64,000 nt of DNA from Marvania coccoides (Eukaryota; Chlorophyta; Trebouxiophyceae; Chlorellales; Chlorellaceae): contig OY978098.1 in assembly GCA_963854735.1 (NCBI GenBank), positions 2,046,001-2,110,000 of the forward strand. Direction: 5' to 3'. The position numbers and the translations under genes were made by a program. The notes below the pieces were generated by a model. It was not told the origin of the DNA, did no database searches, and saw nothing but the letters and a program-made list of their open reading frames with translations. Shown here piece by piece: positions 55,680-64,000 of the stretch (its first letter is position 1; the number at the start of each line of letters is the position of its first letter).

Positions 55680-56433
55680 AGTATCTGACCGCTTTATGGC
55701 TGCAAATTTCATTCTGCCCTTTCATTTATTTTTGCTGGGCACTCGATTGGAAGAGTGCTGGTTGCCGGGTTGTAAAAGAGACAGCATTTGAGAGTAAGAT
55801 GTAGTAATTTTTACAGTGAGCAAGTAGGAACCCAGAAGAATGTCGTGAAAGTAGTTTTTTTATACAAGGGCAAGTTTTTCCGTTGTCATTGGGCCCACAG
55901 AGCTGGTCATTGGGCCCACAGAGCTGATCATTGAACCAGAAAGGGGAGAGGAATCAGGAATCGGATCGACGAAGGGCATCAAGCAAGCATTCGTTGATGA
56001 GAAGAAAAATTAAAAAGGAAAGGGAATATGGACGCTTGGGACGCAGGGCAGGTGGCCCAGGCCAAGCGGATACAATTGGGAGGAATATAATAAGACACAA
56101 CACGAAAGAGGGGGTCCCGTTCGAAGAAGAAAAGATTTTGCCACTAATAGTACATGAAAGGCATTTTGTCCCGCCGCGGAAAGAGACAGGCAAAAATTAA
56201 GGAAGGACAACAGACACACACATTGAAATGGTGGGGAGAAGTACATGAAAGCAGATCGCAACAAGTTACGCCGGAAGACAGACTGAAGGAGAGGGAATCA
56301 GCTGGGAAAAAGAGGTTGACGATATTGACGGAAGAGGAGGGTGCATTTTGGGGGGCATTCCAGATTCAGAAGAGAAGAGTAGGTATTCGTTTTGGTCCAG
56401 GAAAGAGTCGAGTCTGCCTAAATAAATTAGGTA
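55680..56433. other. Convergent 3' intergenic region
   Basis: 754 bp, purine-rich on the plus strand from 55930 to 56400. It contains TGTAA at 55771 (DnaJ signal) and two tandem 21-mers at 55885-55926. No gene seen. Confidence 0.45.
55885..55926. repeat. Tandem 21-bp direct repeat, two copies
   Basis: GTCATTGGGCCCACAGAGCTG at 55885-55905 is repeated exactly at 55906-55926, and ATCATTG follows as a degenerate third start. Confidence 0.9.
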
Positions 56434-57760
56434 TCACCTATCCATGACTTGCACGGCAGTGTAGGACCCTCCTGATGGCCCCTCGTCCTCTTCCTCCACC
56501 TCAAACTCTCCATCTTCGTCGGTGTGCGGCATCGCCGTGTCCTCCAGCGCAAACAGTTGCTTCAGATTCATGAACGACAGCTCCCCCAGCGAGCGTACCA
56601 CCAGGTCGGCAGCGCTGAGCTCATACACAGGGTGGCGCCCCGCCACCGCCACGCACTGCATCCCCACCTCGTGAGCCGCTTCCACGCTCAGGTTGGAGCT
56701 GCCCACCACCACGCACCGCACGGGCGGCCGCCCGATGCGCTGCGCGGCGTACAGATAACCCTCAGGGTCGGGTTTTCCTCGGTGGACATCGTCGCCGCTG
56801 ATCGTCACCTCAAAGCGGGAGGAAAGGCCGGCGGCGTCCAGGATGGCCGCCACACGATGTTCGGGGGCGGAAGACACCAGCGCCACGGGGGCGCCGCTGC
56901 GTTGGAGCGTGTCCAACAGGGCTGGGATGCCCGATGGCACCATAGGTATGCGGTCGCCCAGCAGCGTGGCGAGAATGTCTTCCTTGCGAGCAGATAGCCT
57001 GCGCACCTCCATGGGGTTGCGGCTCCAGCAAAACACCTCTTGAATGACCTGTGTGTTTTTTTAAGGAGAGAAGTAACATTCGTTTAGGAAAAATACAAGT
57101 TAACAACGTGAGATTGTTCAAGAGGCGCAGATTGATGGAAAGGCGGTATTGTGAAATGACGCAGGAGATTTAAGCTTCCCCCACAACACAACTTTGCTAC
57201 TGCTTAACTGACCTGCTCGTTCTTCATCCCCTCCACCCGCCGCAGCGCCCAAATGGGCGGCGATGGTTTGCCCTCCTCCTCCGCCACCTGCTGCCAACTT
57301 CGCTGCGTGACGTCGCCGTACTCGTAGTCGACGCATACGCCCTCCAGCTCCAGAATCACGCCCATCCACCCCAGCCCCAAGCGCTCCATCCGTTGGAGAG
57401 GATTGTGCAAAAGGGGGTCGTCCACCAAGCCCTCCACCTGAGCACGGTTATTATATTGGATGTGAGACTGGCTGAAATGGCAAGAGAAGATGCGGTTTCA
57501 CCATTTTTGCGCACCTTTTTAGGCAATGGTCTTAGTGGCTGAGGAGGGTCTCTCCCCCCGCTGAATCCGGACGGCCCCTCCTCCCTGATAGGGCTGGAAA
57601 ATTCTCTGGCTGGTGCGGCAGCGGTGGCAGCGACTGTGCGTCGATGTTGACGTTGAAGGAGATTATTTCCAACCCTGCTGCCCGTTTTCCTCAATGCGAT
57701 AGCGCTTCGCGTCGTTTTCATCGTGTCCACCAAATTTTGAGTCATTAGGAGAGCAGGCAT
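56434..57760 (-). CDS. PYRP2: HAD phosphatase of riboflavin synthesis, PyrP2-like, plastid
   Basis: Minus-strand exons 57760-57515, 57437-57213 and 57048-56434 give 361 aa. Plant PyrP2 is a chloroplast HAD hydrolase that dephosphorylates the 5-amino-6-ribitylamino-uracil phosphate intermediate. Family-specific blocks: NPLQRMERLGLGWMGVI, LRRVEGMKNEQ, CWSRNPMEVRRL, RGKPDPEGYLYAAQRI, VVVGSSNLSVEAAHEVGMQCVAVAGRHPVYEL. The first 80 residues (RSAIALRKTGSRVGNNLLQR) form a basic transit peptide. HAD motif I reads LELEG rather than DxDG, motif III lysine is present (GKPDPE), and motif IV is GSSNLSVEAA. The C-terminal 30 residues are acidic (EDTAMPHTDEDGEFEVEEED). Confidence 0.88.
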
Positions 57761-58132
57761 CGTCCCGAGAGCAGCCAAAAATAGTCAGGCAAGAAATATC
57801 TGGTGGGGAAAAAAAGTTCAAGACAAACAATTTGCCTCCTTCGTATCCAAGTGCGCCTCGTTTAAAAATAATGCTAATCTGTTTTTATTTATATGACGAC
57901 GACTGAGAGGGGTGAGGGAACTCTGTGTAAAAAAAACTCTCTCGCTGTGTTTTCCTCCCAATTTTTGCTGCTTGAAACACAAAGCATTTAAATTTTATAA
58001 TACTATACATCATTCCGTGTTTCGCATCCAAACAGTTTCGCCTCCAAAACACACGCCGAAAGAGTTTTTTTTTTTTTTTTTTGAAATCAAGCAGTCGACC
58101 TCGGGGACCTTAATCCTTCACTGCTCCCAATA
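57761..58132. promoter_or_regulatory. Divergent promoter, PyrP2 / RBX1
   Basis: 372 bp between start codons. An 18-nt T run (58065-58082) lies about 50 nt before the RBX1 ATG. Confidence 0.4.
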
Positions 58133-58757
58133 ATGACGGACAACGCTGAGGCTATGGAGGTACACGCCGTTTTTACCCGCGGCTGCGGCCCTCTTTTCTC
58201 TATTTATCCCGCTCTGCCAAGTTCCATCGTGACATTTTCTGATCAAGCCCTTCCCTCCGCGCAGGTGGAGCAGCAGGAGCAGCCGGAGGTGAAGAAGGGC
58301 AAGGGCAAGGCTGGCGGCAAGCGCTTCGAGGTGAAAAAGTGGAACGCCGTGGCGATGTGGTCCTGGGCCATCTGCACCGACACGTGCGCCATCTGCCGCA
58401 ACAACCTGTACGAGCCCAGCATAGAGTACCAGGCCAACCCCACCGGAGATAACGAGCACCCGGGCCTGAGTATAGCCTGGGGCACCTGCGGCCACGTGTT
58501 CCACCTCGACTGCATCCAGCGCTGGCTCAAGACGCGCTCAGCGTGCCCACTGTGCAACAAGGAGTGGGAGTTTGCCAAGATCGAGAGTGAGTTTATTAGT
58601 TATATTAACAACGTGGAGGGCGACGTCTCTGTTGATTTTATTCTTCCTGTTTTAAATTTCTCCGCTGAATTTCTCCACCATCACCGCAACTAGTTTACTT
58701 TTGTATTCTCTTCCTCCTGCAGAAATCCTGCCTTCGACCAATGCCACCGCCGAGTGA
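58133..58757 (+). CDS. RBX1: RING-box protein 1 (cullin-RING ligase subunit)
   Basis: Exons 58133-58159, 58265-58586 and 58723-58757 give 127 aa. RBX1 binds cullins and recruits E2 enzymes. The cullin-binding strand KRFEVKKWNAVAMWSWAI and the complete RING-H2 (CAICRNNLYEPSIEYQ, CGHVFHLDCIQRWLKTR, CPLCNKEWEF) match plants and animals. The N-terminal extension is Lys/Glu-rich (KKGKGKAGGK). The first coding exon gives 9 residues and the last 12, and the last is poorly conserved, so its acceptor (58722) is the least certain site. Confidence 0.95.
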
Positions 58758-59040
58758 AAGAGGAGGGCCATCATTCTAACATTCAAAGCCACATAAATTT
58801 CTCCCCTTGTTTAGCTGACCAAACATGGTTATAATAACATGCATGCCTCTTGCCAAGGTTTTTCCCGAAGAAGACACTAGTATTACTTTTACAAATCGAA
58901 AATGACAGCAGCATATGTTTAGGGTAGTGTTTACTGTAAATCACATAGAACTATGACATGAAGAGAAATTGTCGAAAAAAGGAGAGGGCTGCCTGGCAGC
59001 GATTGGCAGCGATACTACTTTTGACTTTTTTAATATTTAT

Positions 59041-60314
59041 TTACTGTCCTTCACCCTCCTTCGTCTCCTCTTCCCCTGGCTGCGACTCTGCCAGCGACAT
59101 CTGCAGCGCCAGCGCCAGCTCAGGGTCATCCACCATCATCTCGTCCTCATCAGCAGGGACAGGAGCGGTGACGGTGGCAGCGGCAGACTCGGGAGCCTTG
59201 GCAGGCGCCGCAGGGGTGGCGGCAGCGCCTTGCGAGGCCGCGGGGGTGGCCTGCTCCTGGTCGGCTTGCATGGACAGCGCCAGTGCCTGCTGCAGCAGCA
59301 CATCCTCATCCATCGCCTCCAGGCCATCGTGGGCGCCCTCGCCAGCCTCAGCAGGAGCAGGGGTCGTGGCCGCGGCGCCCGCGGGGGTGGCAGTACCGTC
59401 CCCGGCACCCTCTTCAGCAGCTCCGCTGCCGCCGGCGGCCGCGGCGGCCGCCGCCTGCCGTGCCCGCTCCTCCTCGACAGACACCCGCAGGGCCAGCGCC
59501 AGCTCGGGATCCAGGTTGGGGTCCACCCCCAGCTCCCCGTAGTCGAACCCGTCCACGATGTTGGTGCGGGGGGCGGCGGGGGTGGCCCCCTCTTCGCCGC
59601 CTCCGCCTCCGGCGCCTTCCTCCATGAAAATGGGGGTGGAGAACAGCATGTCCGAGAGGATGGTGCCGGGGGGCACGGTTACGAGGTGGCTGTTGTCGTT
59701 GGAGTTGACGGCGGCGTGGAAGGCCTCCAGCTTCTCCGAGTTTTCTTCCTCGGAGCCAAAGGACACGACGTCGACAGCAACGTTGTTCTTCTTGAGCTTC
59801 TTCGCGATCTTGACCAGCGCCTCCTTCTCCTCGGAGATGGGGGACCCCACAAACACCACCACGCGCTGCCGCTGCATCTTGTTCTCGCGGTGCTTGAGCG
59901 CCAGCTGCGCAATCTGCACCGCAGTCGACAAATTGACCTGGCCCTCGATTTTCATGCCCTGCATTGCGTTCAGCACCTTGCCCAGCTCGGGAGTGGGGGT
60001 GACCAGCACGCGGGGAGTCTTGCCTGCCATGGTCATCACTCCCACCGTGTTTTCGGGGTGGTGCTGGGTCTTGGCGCCAGCCAGCAGGTTCACGGCGTCA
60101 GCCTGGGCCTGAAACCGCGTGGGGGCGTAGTCCCCGTTGCGGGTGAACTCGCTGTTGTCAACGCACACCACGGTCGCCTCCTGCGATCGGGGAAAATGAA
60201 GTTTGATCGAGAATTAGTTCAGTTTTTAGTTATGGGCAGAGAAACGGTTGGAGGGGGACCGTGAACGAGCGGCCAGGTGCTGATCTCGTGGTCTAAAAGC
60301 TGCATTCTCACCAT
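59041..60314 (-). CDS. RPN10: 26S proteasome ubiquitin receptor RPN10
   Basis: Minus-strand exons 60314-60312 (ATG only) and 60180-59041 give 380 aa. RPN10 binds ubiquitin chains at the base-lid junction of the 26S proteasome. The VWA domain starts EATVVCVDNSEFTRNGDYAP and includes NTVGVMTMAG, VNLSTAVQIAQLALKHR and VVVFVGSPI. Three ubiquitin-interacting motifs follow: ELALALRVSVEEE, LLQQALALSMQ and DPELALALQMSLAE. The last two are separated by a Pro/Ala/Thr linker. Start choice: a lone ATG precedes GTGAGA, and splicing to GAG GCG ACC restores the family N-terminus without the VL found in plants and animals. Confidence 0.93.
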
Positions 60315-60615
60315 AGTAATAGCGTCGCTTCTAGCGAGGTTGAAAGCAGCTCTGATCAATTCTTGTTGAAGAGCTTTGACGATGTTTAGCGCAGAGACCT
60401 CCTTAAAATAAAAATCACTTAACTAAACATCGATATACACAATTATATAGTAAAAACTAGCTTCTCTCTCAAGGTTTTCCGTTTTCTTTTTCGATCGCAT
60501 TTTTTTGTTTTCAGCAGGTTGAAAAGCAAATAATTTTGTTTTTAATGTCTTTATAATTCTGCATCTGACAATCAGGGCCCGCACTGAGCGCATCCATCGA
60601 GGCTAAGAGGCTAAT
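60315..60615. promoter_or_regulatory. Divergent promoter, RPN10 / COG1
   Basis: 301 bp between start codons, AT-rich, no motif assigned. Confidence 0.35.
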
Positions 60616-63600
60616 ATGCCTCCAATGGCCCAATTAGACGCAGAAACTCTGTTCCAAACTCGGAGCGTGGCGGAAATTCGCGAGGTAAGCATTTAGATGG
60701 CGTGGGTACCGGCGCCAGTGCCCTGCTCACCCTTCTGCAGATCCACAATCGTTCTTCCCTAATCCATCTGCAGATCGAGAACAGGACGAGGCACCAGATT
60801 GAGGAGAAGAAAACCCAGCTGCGCCAAGTTGTGGGCGATTCCTACAGGCAAGCCCGCGCGCATTGGCTCCAATCCAATAATTTTGGATACTTTAGTTTTG
60901 CCGCTCCTCTCACTTCCGTTGCCCCCTCTCTTCCATTACCACTGCTGCAGAGACCTCATCTCCTCCGCTGACACCATAGTGGGCATCTCACAGCAGTCTG
61001 AGTCGGTGTCCCGCAGTCTTGACCTGCTGCAGCAAAAGCTAGATTCTCTAGCTGAGAGCGTGGAATCGCGGCGCAGCGGCGCCTCCCCTGACCAAGCTGC
61101 AGCCTCCTCCTTTGACAAGCTCTTTGGTAAGCTTTAATAAACGATTTATGCAATTTTATTACTTAAATGCATTGGTAATTGCGCTGCAAACAAAAATTAT
61201 TTATATTAATTAATATACATTTTTTTCTCTTTGCAGCCGTGGGCAGCCGCATCCGCTACCTCATCGACACCCCCGAGACAATCTACGGCTGCCTGGATGC
61301 GCGGGAGTTTCTGGACGCGGCACAGCGCTACGTGCGCGCCGTGGAAGTCCACCGCGGCTTTGCCTCGCAGCCCAAGAGCGCCGCCAAGCGCTTTCCGTTG
61401 CTGCGCCACCACTGGCCTTTGGTGAAGAAGCTCGGCGCGGAAACCTGGGACCGATCAGTGGATTGGTTGCGCTCCCAGGGAGGCGCCACCCCGCAGCAGC
61501 TCGCTGGCGTTTTAGCCGGACTTTCACTCCTGCGTCCAGTGGACGGCGCCGAGGTGTTGAAGCACCACCTGGCCGCCCGCCAGGCCTACATCGCCAGCTG
61601 TCTGTCCGCTGCCGCTGTCGGGGACGCTGCGCTCGACCCCGAGTCTCTGGCTGTGGTTTTATCAGACGTGGCAGAGCTCGTCTGCTCCACCGTTGCGCAG
61701 TGCGGGGAGCTGTTTCTGACGCGCCCCGGCGTCACCGCGCAGCCCCTGATGCTGCAGGTGGCTACTCAGGAGGACGTGGGCGCCAACGAGCTGCTGTTTG
61801 ACCCTGGAGCAGTTTCCAAGGAGTCGGCAGAGAAAGCAGCGTGGCGGCGGCATCGGGCGGCCGCTTGCGAGCGGCTGGCGGGGCTCAGCGCCGCGGGCGT
61901 GGGGCTCGAGTGCTCGGAGTGGCTGGAGGGGCTGGCCGCCGCCCTCACCCCGCTGTGTGAAAAGCTCCTAGAGGGCTGCGACTCTGGCGCCGCCCTTCAC
62001 ACAGTTGAGGCGGGCGTGCAGGCCGCATTGGGTGGGTGGCGGTACAGCCTGGGTGGTACCGAGGAGCTGTCTTGGTCTGACGCGTGCCAGTGGGTGGTGG
62101 GCCGCCCGGTAGCGCTGTGGCCGCTCCTCCTTGAAGGCCCTCTCGTGAGCCGCGCCAAAGGGCTGGTGGCGTCTAAATTCGAGGCTGTGAGCTCCACCGC
62201 GGGGGGCATGATCCAGGCGACGTTAAATGAGAGCACGAAGGCGCCTGGAGGGGTCCCTGGTGGGCCCACGGGGCTGGCGCATTGGTCAGAGCCGTTGACG
62301 ACGTCGGTGGACGGACTAAATGGTGCACAAGGGCGCGGGGGGATGGGCAGCAGCGGCGGCGTGCGCCGCAAGAGCTCCGCCAGCTTGCGTGGCGGAGATG
62401 GCGACGCGGTGCACGCCAGCTCGCAGTGGTGGCTGCCGAAAGCAGAGGCACTGCTGGCGGCAGTGGACGCCAACCTGGAGGCGGCCCTGACGGCGGCGCT
62501 GGCGGTGACTGCCGCTGGCGGCAACGGTGGTGGGGCCGCTACAAATAGCAATGGCAGCACCGGCAGGCCGGGATCTGCTGCTGGTGGGCAAAGGTGGATG
62601 TCGCCTGCCGCCACCGCCGCTGCTGCGCAAAACGCGGGGCCTTCCCCTCGGGCGGTGGTGCTGCAGCCCTTTGTGCAGGAGACTTGTTTCGCCGCGGTGG
62701 AGGCTGTGGCCTCCGCGCTGGCCACGGCTGTGGGCAGTTTGCCTGAGGAGGCAGCAATTGCCGGCGACGACAGCTTTGCGCCTGCAGCCGCGGCGGCGCT
62801 GTTCGTGGGCCGCGTGGCGCAGGGGATGGCAGAGCGCAGCGCGCCGCTGCGGCTGCTGCTGGGCCCCCCCGCGGCGTGGAGCGCCGCTGCCGCCGCCTCG
62901 GCTGCCGCCCGTGCCAGCCCCCGCAAACCCACGCTGAACCGCACTTCTTCGGTGAGTGGCCGACCCCTGGAAGTCAGTCCCCGCCTGGACGCTGCCCAGC
63001 GCCGCCTCACTGCGATCGCTGGCGATGCGTACGCTCGGTGGTCAACTTGGGCTGCTCGGGGGCTGGCAGAGCGCCTGGTGCTGGACTTTACATGCGACGG
63101 AGCGCTCGCCTCCGACACTCCGCTGCGCGGGTGGGAGGAGGCCGTGCTGGCCGGCGGAGAGGAGGGCGGAGGAGACGTGAAATTCCTGCTGCCAGCGGCG
63201 CCGTCGCCTGCTGCCATGGCTGCAGCACTGGGTGTGTGCCGGGAGGTGGAGCGCGCGGGCGGCCACGCTGCGGATGATGCCGCGGTGCAGCTGCTGCGAT
63301 GGCACCTGGGGGGAGACGTGTGCGGCGCTTTGCGTGCTGCATTCTCCGCCGGTGGGCCTTTGGGCGCTGAGGGCGCCGTTTCTGAAAAGGGCCTGCTGCA
63401 GCTGCTGCTGGATCTACGGTTCTTGATTTCGCTGCTCGCGGGGCAGCCCCCCGCGGGAGCCTCTGCTGCCGCAGCTCCGGCTCGATTGAGGGAGATTGCT
63501 GGTGTTGAAGCAGAGCTCTCTGGGCTCATCGATCCCATTGACTGGGCCACCTACGAGATGCACCTGTACGCGCGAGTCACTCAGTTCAACGCGCGGTGTA

Positions 63601-64000
63601 AAGCGCTGCTGGGGTTGGCGGCCCGCGGGGCTCCTCTGCTCAAGAGCGGGAACGCTGCTGCTGCCCCCATGCCGCAACCAGCCGAGAGCAACATCCTGCG
63701 CATGGCTTCCGCTGGCCCCAGGTTTGCGTACCTGCCCGTTAATACCCCGTCGACGCTGCGGCAGGGCCGCACGCCTGCGGTTGCGCCAGCCGCTGCCGCC
63801 GCGCTGCTGGACGACGGCGAAGAGACGCACTATAGCTTCGCGTCCCTGAAGACAAAGCGCGTTGCCAGGGGGCCTGCGTCTGTTGCGGGGGCAGATGGGC
63901 GGGATGGAGGCTCTGGGATGGGGGCGTCTGCGCTGGATGCTCTCCGCCAAAGCACGCTGGGGTCGCTGCTGGGTGACAAGGCTGCAGAAGTGAGCGCCAC
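60616..64000 (+). CDS. COG1: Conserved oligomeric Golgi complex subunit 1 (partial, 3' end missing)
   Basis: Exons 60616-60684, 60774-60847, 60951-61126 and 61237 onward give at least 1027 aa, open at the right edge. COG1 is part of lobe A of the COG tether that returns Golgi enzymes. The N-terminus is diagnostic: LFQTRSVAEIREIENRTRHQ, IEEKKTQLRQVVGDSYRDLI and SSADTIVGISQQSESVS (Vps51/COG1 helix). The remainder is Ala/Leu-rich helix with Gly/Ser low-complexity inserts around residues 560-620. Intron 2 needs a GC donor (TACAG|GCAAGC at 60848). GTGAGC at 63992 could be the next donor, so the reading into the edge may be intron. Confidence 0.88.

Noticed and set aside
58969..60264. 431-residue plus-strand ORF opposite RPN10
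   Set aside because: It is the reverse shadow of the VWA and UIM codons.
1..64000. tRNA, rRNA and CRISPR arrays
   Set aside because: I looked for GTTCGAA-type T-loops, rRNA blocks and regularly spaced direct repeats and found none outside coding exons. A tRNAscan or Infernal run would be decisive.

Overview
This is nuclear DNA from a photosynthetic eukaryote, most likely a chlorophyte green alga. The evidence is a nucleus-encoded photosystem I subunit (PsaE) with a transit peptide, a plastid-type alpha-glucan phosphorylase, plant-type homologues (EDM2, PyrP2, F-box/LysM, ferredoxin-like metallo-beta-lactamase), GC-rich exons with short AT-rich introns, and TGTAA motifs (the chlorophyte poly(A) signal) 40-150 nt past many stop codons. 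I cannot name the genus. No prokaryotic, viral or CRISPR features were seen.

I support 30 protein genes, two of them cut by the window edges, at about one per 2.1 kb and with about 57 introns. From left to right: tail of an unknown gene; CTR9; a small two-TM protein; alpha-glucan phosphorylase (-); MAP1 (+); PsaE (-); TMEM256/DUF423 (+); an extended RNase T2 (-); CCDC6-like coiled coil (+); Agenet/RRM protein (-); ferredoxin-MBL protein (+); Pol III subunit RPC3 (-); a 1.6 kb hairpin-rich spacer; a Golgi-type glycosyltransferase (+); a Cys-rich/propeller secreted protein (-); TrmB tRNA methyltransferase (+); an orphan type I membrane protein (-); two tandem paralogues (-,-); SF3A3 (+); mTERF (-); EDM2-like (-); F-box/LysM (-); a large double-UBC protein (-); CCDC124 (+); ThrRS (+); a mitochondrial-type DnaJ (+); PyrP2 (-); RBX1 (+); RPN10 (-); COG1 (+, cut by the right edge).

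Most genes are housekeeping: transcription (CTR9, RPC3), splicing (SF3A3), translation (ThrRS, TrmB, MAP1, CCDC124), ubiquitin/proteasome (RBX1, RPN10, UBC, F-box), Golgi trafficking (COG1), and plastid metabolism (phosphorylase, PsaE, PyrP2). Eight divergent pairs share 300-425 bp spacers that look like bidirectional promoters. The accessory part is 21.7-38.2 kb, with long AT-rich spacers, foldback repeats, a diverged direct duplication and lineage-restricted genes.

The observations I rank highest are an RNase T2 with a roughly 170-residue acidic insert and a putative C-terminal membrane anchor, five GC-AG introns among about 57, a dispersed short foldback repeat family carrying TGTAA, a secreted Cys-rich plus Cys-paired propeller protein, an algal EDM2 homologue, and an RPN10 gene whose first coding exon is only the ATG. 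All calls come from reading the sequence; no database search was run.
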